Assembly: GCF_009720775.1 (NCBI RefSeq)
Contig: NZ_WNKW01000001.1
Span: forward strand, 1,426,001-1,490,000
Origin: Pseudoduganella danionis
GTDB taxonomy: Bacteria; Pseudomonadota; Gammaproteobacteria; Burkholderiales; Burkholderiaceae_D
Reading direction: 5' to 3'
Length of the DNA: 64,000 nucleotides
A program made the position numbers and the translations under genes. A model generated the notes under the pieces. The model was given only the letters and a program-made list of their open reading frames with translations. It was not told the origin of the DNA and did no database searches. Of this stretch, positions 1 through 9,886 are shown piece after piece (the first letter of the stretch is position 1; every line of letters begins with the position of its first letter).

Positions 1-1
1 T

Positions 2-814
2 ACGCCCGGCTTCTCGGGTGCCGATCTGGCCAATCTGGTCAACGAGGCAGCCCTGTTTGCCGCGCGTCGCAGCAAGCGTCTGGTCGACATGATCGACTTC
101 GAAGATGCCAAGGACAAGATCTTCATGGGGCCGGAACGCAAGTCCATGATCATCCGCGAGGAAGAGCGTCGCAACACGGCTTACCACGAGTCCGGTCACG
201 CTGTGGTAGCCAAGCTGCTGCCCAAGGCTGATCCCGTGCACAAAGTCACCATCATGCCGCGTGGCTGGGCACTGGGCCTGACCTGGCAGCTGCCTGAGCA
301 CGACAATATTTCGGGCTACAAGGACAAGATGCTGGAAGAAATTTCCATCCTGTTCGGTGGCCGTATCGCGGAAGAAATCTTTGTCGGCCAGATGTCGACC
401 GGTGCTTCCAACGACTTTGCCCGTGCCACCAAGCTGGCCCGTTCGATGGTGACGCGCTTCGGTATGTCCGACAGCATGGGCGTGATGGTGTACGAAGATA
501 GCCAGAACGATGGTTTCTTCGGTGGTGCTTCCAAGACCATTTCGGAAGCCACCCAGCAACTGGTCGATGCGGAAATCCGCCGCATCCTCGATACCCAGTA
601 CCAACTGGCGCGCAAGCTGCTGGAAGAAAACCGCGACAAGGTCGAAGTGATGACCAAGGCGCTGCTGGAATGGGAAACCATCGATGCCGACCAGATCAAC
701 GACATCATGGCCGGTCTGGAACCACGTGCACCGAAAGCTGGCGTAACCATCCGCAAGCAGCCACCTAGCGATGGCGGTTCGGGCGTAGCGCCTAGCGTCA
801 CGGCACCAGCCTAA
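2..814 (+). CDS. ftsH: ATP-dependent zinc metalloprotease FtsH, C-terminal part (truncated by window edge)
   Basis: Membrane-anchored AAA+ protease that degrades misfolded membrane proteins and regulators such as LpxC and sigma-32. The open frame runs in from the left edge: the first codons read TPGFSGADLANLVNEAA, the end of the AAA second region of homology. The peptidase domain follows, with the zinc motif HESGH (bases 185-199) and the downstream TGASNDFARAT segment that supplies the third zinc ligand Asp. The last residues are a Gly/Pro-rich tail. The transmembrane N-terminus and Walker A motif lie outside the window. A strong intrinsic terminator follows 38 bp after the stop, and folP-glmM come next, the usual betaproteobacterial order. 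Identification is secure. Confidence 0.97.
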   Translation, partial: TPGFSGADLANLVNEAALFAARRSKRLVDMIDFEDAKDKIFMGPERKSMIIREEERRNTAYHESGHAVVAKLLPKADPVHKVTIMPRGWALGLTWQLPEHDNISGYKDKMLEEISILFGGRIAEEIFVGQMSTGASNDFARATKLARSMVTRFGMSDSMGVMVYEDSQNDGFFGGASKTISEATQQLVDAEIRRILDTQYQLARKLLEENRDKVEVMTKALLEWETIDADQINDIMAGLEPRAPKAGVTIRKQPPSDGGSGVAPSVTAPA

Positions 815-851
815 GCAGCTAGCCTAGCTTGTTCTAGCGGCAAGTAACATC

Positions 852-880
852 GGGGTGAGGAGTGATCCTCGCCCCTTTTT
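852..880 (+). terminator. Rho-independent terminator of ftsH
   Basis: A 10-bp stem (852-861 pairing with 866-875, one G-T wobble) with a GTGA loop is followed directly by five T residues. It separates ftsH from folP. A GTG inside the stem (855) gives folP a spurious longer frame, which argues against starting folP there. Confidence 0.88.
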
Positions 881-899
881 CATTGTACTGACACACTCC

Positions 900-1745
900 A
901 TGCATAGCACTTTACAGTTTGGCCGCTTCAACTACCCCCTGAGCGGCGAACACGCCCGCGCCCTTGTGATGGGCATCCTGAATATCACCCCCGACTCCTT
1001 CTCTGATGGCGGCCAGCACCATACGCTGGAATTTGCCATTTCCCATGCCGAGGAAATGATACGCGACGGCGTCGATATCATCGATGTGGGTGGCGAATCG
1101 AGCCGGCCCGGTGCCGACCCGCTGCCGCTCGAGCAGGAATTGCAGCGCGTGATGCCGGTGCTGTACGCGCTGCGCGATCAGGGTCCGGCCATCTCGGTGG
1201 ATACCTACAAGCCGCAGGTGATGCGCGAAGCCATCATCGCCGGTGTCGACATGATCAACGATATCAACGGCTTCCGCGCGCCCGGTGCGATCGAGGCTGT
1301 GCGCGATAGCGATTGCGCGCTGTGCATCATGCACATGCAGAAAGACCCGCAGCACATGCAACTGGCGCCCCAGTACGGCGATGTGGTGGCCGAAGTCATC
1401 ACCTTTTTGCGTGAGCGTATCGAGGCCATGACGGCGGCCGGCATTGATCCGCGCCGCATCTGTGTCGATCCGGGCTTTGGATTTGGCAAGACCTTAGAGC
1501 ATAATTATGTTTTGCTAAGATCTACGGCGCGTATCATTGCCGAGCTACAGATGCCGCTGCTGGCTGGCCTGTCGCGCAAGTCCATGGTGGGTGCCGTGAC
1601 GGGCAAGCCGGTCGAGCAGCGTATGGCAGGCAGTCTGGGCGGTGCTTTGGCTGCGGTAGCGCAAGGTGCTGTGATCGTGCGCGTGCATGATGTGGCGGAA
1701 ACCGTAGATGCTTTGAAAGTCTGGCAGGCTGGAATTAACCGATAA
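900..1745 (+). CDS. folP: Dihydropteroate synthase FolP
   Basis: Condenses p-aminobenzoate with hydroxymethyl-dihydropterin diphosphate in folate synthesis; cytoplasmic; the target of sulfonamides. The 281-aa product has the family signatures [11 protein letters not shown] near the start, GGESSRPGA and DPGFGFGKT, and normal length. The ATG at 900 is preferred over the in-frame GTG at 855, because the latter lies inside the ftsH terminator hairpin and would add 15 residues that do not look like the family. glmM begins 17 bp after the stop, so the two are probably cotranscribed, as in most proteobacteria. Confidence 0.95.
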   Translation: MHSTLQFGRFNYPLSGEHARALVMGILNITPDSFSDGGQHHTLEFAISHAEEMIRDGVDIIDVGGESSRPGADPLPLEQELQRVMPVLYALRDQGPAISVDTYKPQVMREAIIAGVDMINDINGFRAPGAIEAVRDSDCALCIMHMQKDPQHMQLAPQYGDVVAEVITFLRERIEAMTAAGIDPRRICVDPGFGFGKTLEHNYVLLRSTARIIAELQMPLLAGLSRKSMVGAVTGKPVEQRMAGSLGGALAAVAQGAVIVRVHDVAETVDALKVWQAGINR

Positions 1746-1762
1746 CGATAGAGAGAAACACA

Positions 1763-3100
1763 ATGTCCCGTAAATATTTTGGTACCGATGGCATCCGTGG
1801 TCTGGTAGGCGAAGCTCCGATTACGCCGGATTTTGTGATGCGCCTCGGTTATGCTGCCGGCAAAGTGCTGGCCAGTGGCCGTAGCGGCACCTCGCGCCCG
1901 ACCGTGCTGATCGGCAAAGATACCCGTATTTCCGGCTATATGCTGGAAGCGGCACTGGAAGCTGGTTTCTCGGCCGCTGGTGTGGACGTGATGCTGGCCG
2001 GCCCTATGCCGACGCCGGCGATTGCCTACCTGACGCGCGCGCTGCGCCTGTCCGCTGGCGTGGTGATTTCGGCCTCGCATAATCCTTTCCAGGATAACGG
2101 CATCAAATTCTTCTCCGAGCATGGCACCAAGCTGCCGGATGCAGTGGAACTGGAGATTGAAGCTGCGCTGGATCAGCCGATGTCTTGCGTCTCGTCGGAA
2201 AAGCTGGGCCGCGCCAAGCGTCTGGACGACGCCAACGGCCGCTACGTGGAATTCTGCAAGAGTACCTTCCCGAACGAACTCGATCTGCACGGCATGAAAT
2301 TGGTGGTTGATTGCGCCCACGGCGCTGCCTACAACATCGCGCCGCACGTATTCCACGAGCTGGGCGCCGAGGTTATCGCCATAGGCAACAAGCCTGACGG
2401 TTTCAATATCAACCTCAAGCACGGCGCTACCGCACCGGCAGCCATGGCTGAAGCCGTGCAGGCCCATGGCGCCGACCTCGGTATCGCACTGGATGGCGAT
2501 GCTGACCGCCTGATCATGTGCGATGCCAATGGCCGCCTGTATAACGGCGACGAACTGCTGTACCTGATGGTGATGGACCGTCTGGCTACGGGCCCAGTGG
2601 CTGGCGCCGTCGGCACGCTGATGACGAATATGGCCGTGGAAGTGGCGCTGAAACAGAAGGGCATAGGTTTTGCCCGCGCCAAAGTGGGCGACCGCTATGT
2701 ACTCGAAGTGATGAAGGAAAATGGCTGGATGCTCGGCGGCGAAGGCTCGGGCCACCTGCTGTGCCTCGACAAGCACACCACGGGCGACGGCATCATCTCG
2801 GCGCTGCAAGTGCTGTCGGCGCTCAAGCGTGCCGGCAAATCGCTGGCCGATTGCACCAAGGATCTGGTGATCTTCCCGCAAGCGCTGGTCAACGTGCGCG
2901 TGACCCCGGGCTTTGACTGGACCAAGAATGCTGCCATGGTGGCTGAGAAGGAAGCGGTCGAGCGCGAACTGGGCGATAGCGGCCGCGTACTGATCCGCGC
3001 ATCAGGCACGGAACCTCTGATCCGCGTGATGGTTGAAGCGCGTGAAGAGGATGCAGCGCAAAGCATGGCGCGCCGGATTGCCGACAAAATGGCGGCTTGA
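1763..3100 (+). CDS. glmM: Phosphoglucosamine mutase GlmM
   Basis: Interconverts glucosamine-6-phosphate and glucosamine-1-phosphate, feeding UDP-GlcNAc, peptidoglycan and lipopolysaccharide synthesis. The 445-aa length is typical. The phosphoserine loop SASHNP has its catalytic Ser at residue 105. The metal loop DGDADR, the sugar loop GGEGSGH and the phosphate-binding [12 protein letters not shown] near the C-terminus are all present. The ATG at 1763 sits 17 bp behind folP and is preceded by the purine-rich GAGAGAAA. Identification is secure. Confidence 0.97.
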   Translation: MSRKYFGTDGIRGLVGEAPITPDFVMRLGYAAGKVLASGRSGTSRPTVLIGKDTRISGYMLEAALEAGFSAAGVDVMLAGPMPTPAIAYLTRALRLSAGVVISASHNPFQDNGIKFFSEHGTKLPDAVELEIEAALDQPMSCVSSEKLGRAKRLDDANGRYVEFCKSTFPNELDLHGMKLVVDCAHGAAYNIAPHVFHELGAEVIAIGNKPDGFNINLKHGATAPAAMAEAVQAHGADLGIALDGDADRLIMCDANGRLYNGDELLYLMVMDRLATGPVAGAVGTLMTNMAVEVALKQKGIGFARAKVGDRYVLEVMKENGWMLGGEGSGHLLCLDKHTTGDGIISALQVLSALKRAGKSLADCTKDLVIFPQALVNVRVTPGFDWTKNAAMVAEKEAVERELGDSGRVLIRASGTEPLIRVMVEAREEDAAQSMARRIADKMAA

Positions 3101-3145
3101 GGCAGGACTGAATCTTTTGCTAATGAAAGAAAATGCTTGCTCACA

Positions 3146-3174
3146 TTGACGTTATAGAGAGCAAGCGTTAGAAT
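3146..3174 (+). promoter_or_regulatory. Sigma-70 promoter of tRNA-Pro
   Basis: TTGACG (3146-3151), a 17-bp spacer and TAGAAT (3169-3174) lie 8 bp before the tRNA-Pro 5' end. This is a near-consensus promoter with ideal spacing. An 8-bp hairpin (GCTTGCTC/GAGCAAGC, about 3135-3166) overlaps it and may end glmM transcription. Confidence 0.75.
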
Positions 3175-3182
3175 GATGTCTT

Positions 3183-3259
3183 CGGAGTGTGGCGCAGCCC
3201 GGTAGCGCACCTGGTTTGGGACCAGGGGGTCCAAGGTTCGAATCCTTGTACTCCGACCA
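3183..3259 (+). tRNA. tRNA-Pro (anticodon TGG)
   Basis: A 77-nt cloverleaf with acceptor CGGAGTG/TACTCCG, D-loop containing GGTAGCGC, anticodon stem CCTGG/CCAGG with TGG at 3217-3219, T-loop GGTTCGAATCC and encoded CCA at 3257-3259. It closely resembles the E. coli proM type. Confidence 0.97.
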
Positions 3260-3266
3260 AAATACT

Positions 3267-3298
3267 AAAACGGGTTGTCGTTAAGACAGCCCGTTTTT
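3267..3298 (+). terminator. Terminator after tRNA-Pro
   Basis: A 13-bp stem (3267-3279 with 3285-3297, one G-T wobble) has a short TTAA-type loop and a T run. It lies between tRNA-Pro and tRNA-Arg, which suggests the two are separate transcripts or that read-through is limited. Confidence 0.8.
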
Positions 3299-3333
3299 CA
3301 TTTCCGGCGGCAATTCCCGTCGCGACAAAAAAA

Positions 3334-3410
<77 letters not shown>

Positions 3411-3471
3411 GTATTCAGCCAAGTTTATAAGTAGCGCAACTTGTGTGATCGAGCGTATCGATCTGCCCCAG

Positions 3472-4071
3472 TCATTCTGCCGTCTCACACGATATTTTGG
3501 CCTTATTCTCAGGGTCGATATTTCGAATGGAACATGCTGTCGATACATAGCGCTTCCCGTCATAGTGCCAGGTAGATCTGGCTTCCCATTCCGCAGTATG
3601 TCCAAACAGTTCCAGGTCGCGATATCCGTTGCTTCGATGCCTTAGTACGCGCACTTCGTCGCCACCATAGGCAAAAACAATCTGATAGTCCGTCTTGGCA
3701 TTTTTTCGTACGCCAACCACTAGCCAATAGCGGAACAGATGAGCGCCATAAAAAGCTGAACAATAGGGCTGAAGTGCCGGACGGACAAAGTAGTCGGGCA
3801 ATTCATCGCCGTTCAAATCGATACGCCTAGATGAAAAAAAGCGGTTCGCAGACATGCCATGTTCTCGACTTGACCGCAGGCATTCATTGAATAGCAAGTT
3901 ATCTTGGGTTTCGCCATGAAGAATTAACTTTACAACTTCTGGCGGAGGCCTAGTCGCGTGAATTAATTCCGACTCGGTAGCTGATGACATCAAGACCTGT
4001 GCATGTAGAGGCAGGTGGAATATGGCCGCCAATTGGCCAGACAAGCAAATTCCGAGTGGTGCGATTTTCAT
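3472..4071 (-). CDS. Hypothetical exported protein in tRNA-Arg islet
   Basis: A 199-aa product I do not recognise as a named family. The ATG at 4071 is chosen because GAGGT lies 6 nt upstream; the frame stays open further back to 4173 but without a better start. The N-terminus (MKIAPLGICLSGQLAAIFHLPLHA) looks like a signal peptide. Mid-protein, DLNGDELPDYFV resembles the calcium-binding DxNxDxxxD pattern of FG-GAP/VCBS repeats, but there is only one copy. Codon use and composition are visibly AT-richer than the flanking genes. The gene lies alone between tRNA-Arg and its inverted pseudo-copy, consistent with acquired DNA. Function unknown. Confidence 0.7.
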   Translation of the reverse strand: MKIAPLGICLSGQLAAIFHLPLHAQVLMSSATESELIHATRPPPEVVKLILHGETQDNLLFNECLRSSREHGMSANRFFSSRRIDLNGDELPDYFVRPALQPYCSAFYGAHLFRYWLVVGVRKNAKTDYQIVFAYGGDEVRVLRHRSNGYRDLELFGHTAEWEARSTWHYDGKRYVSTACSIRNIDPENKAKISCETAE

Positions 4072-4352
4072 GATTGACCTCGGTATTCTTCCTGACGGGG
4101 TTGCCTTGAGCAGACTTTCAAAGTCTCGTGCAATCGCATCTGCCTTGTAAGGTATATGTTGGGTGGCCAACAATGGTATTGCTGGCGAATAGCATCAGGG
4201 GAAGAAACTGAAGAAAATATTTGTCTCGCATTGAATGCTTCCTGCAATGTAGGCGCTTAATTTTTACACTTTCTTTGAAGGCCAGCGAGACATAGAGCAA
4301 GGATGTTGCAAACATAATTTCTGACTTGGAGCGCCTAGTTAATTCGACTCGG

Positions 4353-4402
4353 CGACCCTCAGCTTAGAAGGCTGATGCTCTAGTCAACTGAGTTATGGAC
4401 AG
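4353..4402 (-). pseudogene. Inverted, degenerate tRNA-Arg(TCT) copy
   Basis: Read on the minus strand, this 50-nt stretch repeats the 5' half of the tRNA-Arg at 3334, from the acceptor through the variable loop. The anticodon arm TCAGCCTTCTAAGCTGA is intact. There are substitutions in the acceptor (CTGTCCA for CTGCCCA) and D-loop (TTGACTAGAG for TTGGATAGAG). Past the variable loop the T-arm is replaced by unrelated sequence with no CCA, so it cannot be a functional tRNA. The 4072-4584 gap otherwise holds no gene I can support; it includes a run of nine C at 4449-4457. Confidence 0.8.
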
Positions 4403-4584
4403 GCTGTATCGAGACGATAAATGCCGGCGGGTCAGATATTTAGAATTTCCCCCCCCCTAACTCGTGCGCGAAATTGTCTATTCCGGAATCGTATAGTTGG
4501 AATCGTTAAAGTCATTGGTGAGCGTGAGTATGATTGCGTAACATCGAAGCGATCTGTGATAACTACTCCGCGAGTCACCCCCCG

Positions 4585-7473
4585 ATGATTTCCACTCTGC
4601 TCTTTATCCTGCGCGGTTGCAGCGCAGCGATGGCTATGCTGCTGACGCTTGGCATTTCCGTGGTAGCGCTTGCAGCTCCTGACATCGCTTCGGTATCCGC
4701 GTCGGCCAACACAGGCCGCGAACGCCTGTCGCTCGATCGTGGCTGGCTGTTCCATCTGGGCGATATCGTGTCGCCTGAAGTGAAAGGGCATGGCGCCAGC
4801 TATGGCTACGGCAAGGCCGGCTTTGCGTGGGGCCCGGCCGGCACCACCTATGATGACGGCGATTGGCGCACGCTCAATCTGCCGCATGACTGGGCGGTGG
4901 AGGGGCCGTTTGACGCGCAGGAAAATCTGGCGCAGGGTTACCGTCCGCGCGGGGTAGGCTGGTACCGGCGCTACCTGCGCATCGAGCCGGCCGAACGGGG
5001 ACGCCAGTTCGAGCTGCAGTTCGATGCGATTGCGACCCATGCGACGGTGTGGGTCAACGGTATCCTCGTGCATCGCAACTGGTCCGGCTACAACGGAAGT
5101 AACATCGATATCACGCCCTACCTGCGTTACGGTGACGAGATGAATACCATCGCGGTACGGGCCGATGCCGTGCCCATGGAAGGCTGGTGGTATGAAGGCG
5201 CAGGTATTTATCGCCATGCGTGGCTGGTCAAACGCGCGCCGCTGCATATCGCGACGGACGGCTTGCACGCCACGCCGCGTCGTAGCCCGCAGGGGCGTTG
5301 GACGATACCGGTTGCTGTCACGCTCAAGAATGGCGGCAAGGCTGGCGCCAGTGCGATGGTTGAAGTCACGCTACGCGATCCGTCGGGCGTGCTGGTGGCT
5401 AGCCGGCGCAGCAAAATTCAGGTGCCTGTGCTGGCGCAGGCCGTGGCGCAGCTGCCGCTGGCAATCGATAAGCCGCTACTGTGGTCGTTAGAACAGCCGC
5501 AGCTGTATCAGGTCAGCGCGAAGGTGATACAGAATGGTGCGACGATTGATGAGACGAGCCTGAACACCGGTCTGCGCGACATGCATTTCGATCCGGCCCG
5601 CGGCGCCTTCCTGAACGGCCGCCACGTCAAGCTGCAGGGCGTGAGCATCCATCAGGATCACGCCGGTGTGGGCGTGGCTGTGCCCGATGCCATCTGGGCC
5701 TACCGTTTGCGTAGGCTGAAGGAGCTGGGTGCCAATGCCATCCGGTTCACCCACGGTGCACCAGCGGCCGAAATTCTCGACATGGCCGACCGCATGGGCT
5801 TTCTCGTGATGGACGAGAACCGCAACTTCAATATCTCTCCCGACTATCTGCCGCAGCTCGAGTGGCTGGTGCGACGCGACCGTCACCATCCGAGCGTGGT
5901 ACTGTGGTCGCTGTTCAATGAAGAACCCATGCAATCGACGGAAGCGGGCTACCAGATGACGCGCACCATGGCCGCTGCCGTCAAGGCGCTGGATGATACG
6001 CGGCCCGTGACGGCCGCCATGAACGGTGGCTTCTTCGGACCATACAGCGTGGCCCATGCGCTCGACGTGGTAGGAGCGAATTATCAGGTCGACGCTTACG
6101 ACAAGTTCCATCAGCAGTTCCCCAACGTGCCGTTCACGAGTTCAGAAGATACGTCGGCCTTCATGACGCGCGGCGTCTACAGCACAGACCAGAGCACCAA
6201 TGTGTTTGCCAGCTACGACGAGGATTACGCCAGCTGGGGCAACAGCCATCGCGATGCGTGGGAGGCGATTGCGCGCCGGCCCTACGTGGCAGGCGGCTTT
6301 GTCTGGACGGGGTTCGACTATCGTGGCGAACCCACGCCCAACCAGTGGCCTGCTGTGAATTCGGTATTCGGCATCATGGACCTGAATGGTTTCGCCAAGA
6401 ATGCCTATTACATTCATCAGGTGCAGTGGATCAAAGACCAGCCACTGGTGCACATAGCGCCGCACTGGAACTGGGCCGGCCGCGAGGGACAGCAAATCCG
6501 CGTGATGGTGATGTCGAACGCGGACAAGGTGGCGTTGCTGCTGAACGGACAGCTGCTGGGCGAACAACAGGTGGATCCGTACCGCATGAACTACTTCCAG
6601 GTGGCTTACGCGCCGGGCAAGCTGGAGGCGCTCGCCTACCGCGACGGCAAGCAGGTCGCCCATACTTCGGTAGAAACGACCGGCGCCGCAGTCCGGATAG
6701 AGCTAGTACCTGACCGCGGTGAATTGTGCGGCGATGGTCGTGACGCCATGCCGATTACCGTACGCGCACTGGACGCGCAAGGGCGCCCCGTACCGCTGGC
6801 CGATGCGGAGATTCGCTTTGCCGTGCATGGTGCCGGGCGGTCTCTCGGCCATGGCAACGGCGATCCGACCTCGCACGAGGACGAACAGGGCCCGACGCGC
6901 CGGCTGTTTAACGGACTGGCGCAGCTGATCGTGCAATCGCAGGACGACAGCGCAGGCGAGCTGGTAGTGGAGGCTAGCGCCCAGGGGCTGGCGCCGGCAC
7001 GGCTGGTGCTGCCGGTACGCGCGACCGCGCCCATAGCGACCCAGCCAGCATCGGCGGCACCATATAACACGGTTAACTACTGGCGTATTTCACCGCACAG
7101 TGATGTGCGGCCAGACCCGAATCAGGCGCTGGCGGACTTCGATATGAACACCTGGGAATATGGCGATCCGCCTATGCTGCATGCAGCACAAAGCGCGCAG
7201 CCTGGCTACCGGATTTTCCGCGCCAGTTTCACGCCACGCAAAAAGCTCGCCGATGGCGGCGGCATGCTGCATTTCCTGCGTCTGGCCGGACGGGCCGAAG
7301 TCTGGCTCGATGGCCGCCTGATCGGCCGCAAGGATGATTACGCGCCAGCGCCGTTGCGCGTGGCTCTGCCGGCGGGTTCTGGTGCGCGCCAGCTGAATGT
7401 ACTGATCGAAGGACAGCAGGGACAGCGCAGCGGAATCGAAGGTGTGGTGCGGATCGAACCGGCGTTCCCCTGA
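4585..7473 (+). CDS. GH2-family beta-galactosidase-like glycoside hydrolase, exported
   Basis: Predicted periplasmic or secreted glycosidase. With the ATG at 4585 (the frame is also open from a TTG at 4534) the protein is 962 aa with a hydrophobic signal peptide ending near ALAA. Domains in order: GH2 sugar-binding jelly roll (LSLDRGWLFHLGD, LPHDWAVEGPF), immunoglobulin-like domain, TIM barrel, a DUF4982-type Ig domain, a Big-like domain and a C-terminal galactose-binding-like jelly roll. The acid/base Glu is in SLFNEE (about residue 446) and the nucleophile Glu in TSSEDTSAF (about 521), where GH2 enzymes have SETAS. Substrate is unknown; beta-galactosidase is the usual assignment. No sugar transporter lies next to it. 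Confidence 0.85.
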   Translation: MISTLLFILRGCSAAMAMLLTLGISVVALAAPDIASVSASANTGRERLSLDRGWLFHLGDIVSPEVKGHGASYGYGKAGFAWGPAGTTYDDGDWRTLNLPHDWAVEGPFDAQENLAQGYRPRGVGWYRRYLRIEPAERGRQFELQFDAIATHATVWVNGILVHRNWSGYNGSNIDITPYLRYGDEMNTIAVRADAVPMEGWWYEGAGIYRHAWLVKRAPLHIATDGLHATPRRSPQGRWTIPVAVTLKNGGKAGASAMVEVTLRDPSGVLVASRRSKIQVPVLAQAVAQLPLAIDKPLLWSLEQPQLYQVSAKVIQNGATIDETSLNTGLRDMHFDPARGAFLNGRHVKLQGVSIHQDHAGVGVAVPDAIWAYRLRRLKELGANAIRFTHGAPAAEILDMADRMGFLVMDENRNFNISPDYLPQLEWLVRRDRHHPSVVLWSLFNEEPMQSTEAGYQMTRTMAAAVKALDDTRPVTAAMNGGFFGPYSVAHALDVVGANYQVDAYDKFHQQFPNVPFTSSEDTSAFMTRGVYSTDQSTNVFASYDEDYASWGNSHRDAWEAIARRPYVAGGFVWTGFDYRGEPTPNQWPAVNSVFGIMDLNGFAKNAYYIHQVQWIKDQPLVHIAPHWNWAGREGQQIRVMVMSNADKVALLLNGQLLGEQQVDPYRMNYFQVAYAPGKLEALAYRDGKQVAHTSVETTGAAVRIELVPDRGELCGDGRDAMPITVRALDAQGRPVPLADAEIRFAVHGAGRSLGHGNGDPTSHEDEQGPTRRLFNGLAQLIVQSQDDSAGELVVEASAQGLAPARLVLPVRATAPIATQPASAAPYNTVNYWRISPHSDVRPDPNQALADFDMNTWEYGDPPMLHAAQSAQPGYRIFRASFTPRKKLADGGGMLHFLRLAGRAEVWLDGRLIGRKDDYAPAPLRVALPAGSGARQLNVLIEGQQGQRSGIEGVVRIEPAFP

Positions 7474-7622
7474 GCGGCCCGTGCGCCACCGCCAGGGATA
7501 GTGGAAATTAATGTCGTTCCAATTTTGATAAGATGATATTCTTAATAAAAATGACAACGCCGCCTGGCCACTGATCGCGCTGTAGCGCGTGCTGTTAGTG
7601 CAGGCGGAATCGGGAGACGATA

Positions 7623-9089
7623 TTGCGGGCAGCGGCATGGTTATCGGCATTATGGCTGGCGGCAGGCGTGGCGCAGGCGCAGACTCAAACTTACACTCAC
7701 ACAGCCGTGCCGCCACAAGCGCAGATACAGGCACGCATAGCGCGGGTAGAGCAGGGCCTGTTGTTGCCGGTGGTGGTGCAAGGGCAGGCGGCACCCGCCA
7801 TGACGCTGCAGCAGCGCATGGCCTACTGGCGCGTGCCCGGTGTGAGCGTGGCACTGATCAACCAGGGTGCAATCGAATGGTCGCGCGCCTATGGCGTTAC
7901 GGATGCCGGCGGCCAGCAGGCCGTCACTCCTGAGACGCTGTTTCAGGCCGGCTCGGTGAGCAAACCAGTGACGGCGGCGCTGGTCATGCGGCTGGCGGCG
8001 GCCGGCAAGCTGGATCCCGATGAAGATGTCAATCTGCGCCTGCGCGACTGGCAGGTGCCTGCAGGCGCAGCCGCAGTCACGGCCCGTACTTTGCTAAGCC
8101 ATACGGCAGGCATGCCCGAATATGGCCTGACTGGCTATGCCGCTGCCGCCAGCACACCGACCCTGTTGCAGGTTTTGCGCGGCGAGGCGCCGGCCACTAA
8201 TCCACCCGTCACGCGCAGCAGCCAGCATGACTATGCCTATTCCAGCCTGGGTTATGTGGTGCTGCAGCAGTATCTCGAGGCTGTCATGCAGCAGCCTTTC
8301 GCCGCACTGGCGCAAGCGGAAGTGCTGCAGCCGCTGGGCATGCAGGCCTCGTTGTTTGCGCCGTCGCCTCCAGCACCGCAGGCTGCATTGGCCGCTGCTG
8401 GTCATGATCTGGATGGCGCTGTGCTGGCTGGACGCTGGCGCCGTCATCCCGAACTGGCGCCTACTGGTTTATGGAGCACGGCGACGGATCTGGCGCGCTT
8501 CGCACTGGCCGTGCAGGATGCGGCCGCAGGCCAGAACCGGCAATGGCTGGCGCCATCGGTGGGCAAGGCGATGCTCACGCCGGTGAGCAATGAATACGGG
8601 CTAGGCTTCGAGCTCGATCATGTCGGCAAGGCCGCAGCATTCCACCACAGCGGCTCGACCATAGGCTATAAAGCGCTGCTGTTTGCCTATACGCAGACGG
8701 GGCAGGGCGCAGTCATCCTGACCAATGGCGATAGCGCCTGGCCGCTGATCGAGGAACTGATGCGTAGTATTGCAGCCGAATATGGCTGGGAAGATTACCG
8801 GCCTATCGTGCGTACGGCTGCGCCAGCGCGGACCGATCTGTTTGACCAGTTCACCGGGCAGTTCAAGGTGGCCAATACCACGCTGCGGATTTCGCGCGTA
8901 GGCGAGAAGCTGATGGTGGCGGGGCCGCCGCTGGGGCCTGCCGCGCTGGAGCTGATCGCGGCCGGACCGTATGATTATTTTGTGCGCGAGAAGGATGCGA
9001 CGCTGCATTTCGATGCAAATCAGGGCCAGCCCGTGCAGACCCTGACGCTGCATGATGGTCGCCCGCGTCCGGGTAAGCGCCTGCCTTGA
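7623..9089 (+). CDS. Serine hydrolase, beta-lactamase class C / penicillin-binding-protein-like
   Basis: A 488-aa exported member of the class C beta-lactamase-related family, which also holds esterases and D-amino-acid peptidases. The start is TTG at 7623 with GGGAGA 6 nt before it and a clear signal peptide ending at AQA. Active-site motifs: S111-V-S-K114, Y206-S-S (usually YxN, here the Asn is Ser) and H342-S-G. A C-terminal beta domain of about 90 residues (FDQFTGQFKV...) is typical of the esterase-like branch. The YSS variant and length make true antibiotic resistance unlikely. It follows the GH2 gene by 149 bp and may have its own promoter. Confidence 0.85.
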   Translation: MRAAAWLSALWLAAGVAQAQTQTYTHTAVPPQAQIQARIARVEQGLLLPVVVQGQAAPAMTLQQRMAYWRVPGVSVALINQGAIEWSRAYGVTDAGGQQAVTPETLFQAGSVSKPVTAALVMRLAAAGKLDPDEDVNLRLRDWQVPAGAAAVTARTLLSHTAGMPEYGLTGYAAAASTPTLLQVLRGEAPATNPPVTRSSQHDYAYSSLGYVVLQQYLEAVMQQPFAALAQAEVLQPLGMQASLFAPSPPAPQAALAAAGHDLDGAVLAGRWRRHPELAPTGLWSTATDLARFALAVQDAAAGQNRQWLAPSVGKAMLTPVSNEYGLGFELDHVGKAAAFHHSGSTIGYKALLFAYTQTGQGAVILTNGDSAWPLIEELMRSIAAEYGWEDYRPIVRTAAPARTDLFDQFTGQFKVANTTLRISRVGEKLMVAGPPLGPAALELIAAGPYDYFVREKDATLHFDANQGQPVQTLTLHDGRPRPGKRLP

Positions 9090-9243
9090 TGCTGCAGTCT
9101 TATGTAGCCTGCGACTGGCAGCTTCTCGAGCTGGTGCGGGGACGGGCGGTGGTCGCGTGCAGTGACATTTGGCGCATTTTCATCGTCGGTCCGGTGGTAA
9201 GCTCGCTGCATCATTCAGCATCATCATAGGAGTAGTATCAGGC

Positions 9244-9867
9244 ATGGCGAAATTTCTACTGCTGTTGTTTTCTTTGCTGGCTAGCACTGCTGCCTGTGCC
9301 GCGCAGGAGCGTAGCGACGATCCTTTGGCTCCGCTGACAGAATGCGTCAACCGTGATGGCTTCCAGTTCCGCCAGCGCGATCGGCTGCCAGTCAGCGCGA
9401 CGGGGCGCATGGTGAGTACCCGTCAGGGCGAGTTGTCCGTATCGACGGCCGATGGTTACCGGCTGATGATGTTCCGCCGCAGCAATGCGCCACTGGTCAA
9501 TCTGAAGCTGGAGCGCTCGTTCCGCGGCCGCTTTGCTGATGACCGTGCGGCCATCACGACGCAGGTGCAGGATATTGCCGCTGCCAGCAAGGCGCCTCAC
9601 CAGATCGTGCTGGACCGCAGCACACAGCAGGGTATCGAGATATTAGGCTTGAACTTTGCGGAGTTCGGCCAGGCCAGTGGCGTGATCAGTCACTACACCC
9701 TGTTCGACGAGCGCAGTGGCACTATCGCCACCGCGTATCTGCTGAATCAGCGTCCGGAAGTACGCGAGTTTGCAAACGAGGCGGAGTACCTGGCCTTGCG
9801 CGAGCAGTTCATCACGCTGCTGGCTGGGTGTCTGGCCACGGCCGGACAGGCAAGCGGTCAGCCGTAA
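9244..9867 (+). CDS. Hypothetical exported protein
   Basis: A 207-aa product with a signal peptide (MAKFLLLLFSLLASTAACA). I do not recognise the family. The mature part is a mixed alpha/beta sequence with one cysteine pair candidate (ECVNRD near the start and AGCLAT near the end). The ATG at 9244 is preferred because it opens a good signal peptide; AGGAG lies about 11 nt upstream. The gene is the first of three closely spaced genes (9244, 9887, 10290), probably an operon of exported proteins. Confidence 0.7.
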   Translation: MAKFLLLLFSLLASTAACAAQERSDDPLAPLTECVNRDGFQFRQRDRLPVSATGRMVSTRQGELSVSTADGYRLMMFRRSNAPLVNLKLERSFRGRFADDRAAITTQVQDIAAASKAPHQIVLDRSTQQGIEILGLNFAEFGQASGVISHYTLFDERSGTIATAYLLNQRPEVREFANEAEYLALREQFITLLAGCLATAGQASGQP

Positions 9868-9886
9868 TAGAACGGGAGAGACGAGC

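Noticed and set aside
1505..2881. 458-codon open frame on the minus strand opposite folP and glmM
   Set aside because: It lies opposite two certain genes and its composition (His/Arg/Gln-rich, no domain) is the usual antisense effect of high third-position GC.
4118..4315. 65-codon minus-strand frame in the tRNA-Arg islet
   Set aside because: No ribosome-binding site, no family, overlaps the leader of the exported hypothetical; not supportable.
4449..4457. Run of nine C upstream of the GH2 gene as a phase-variable tract
   Set aside because: It lies about 130 bp before the start, outside any clear promoter spacer, with nothing to show slippage control.
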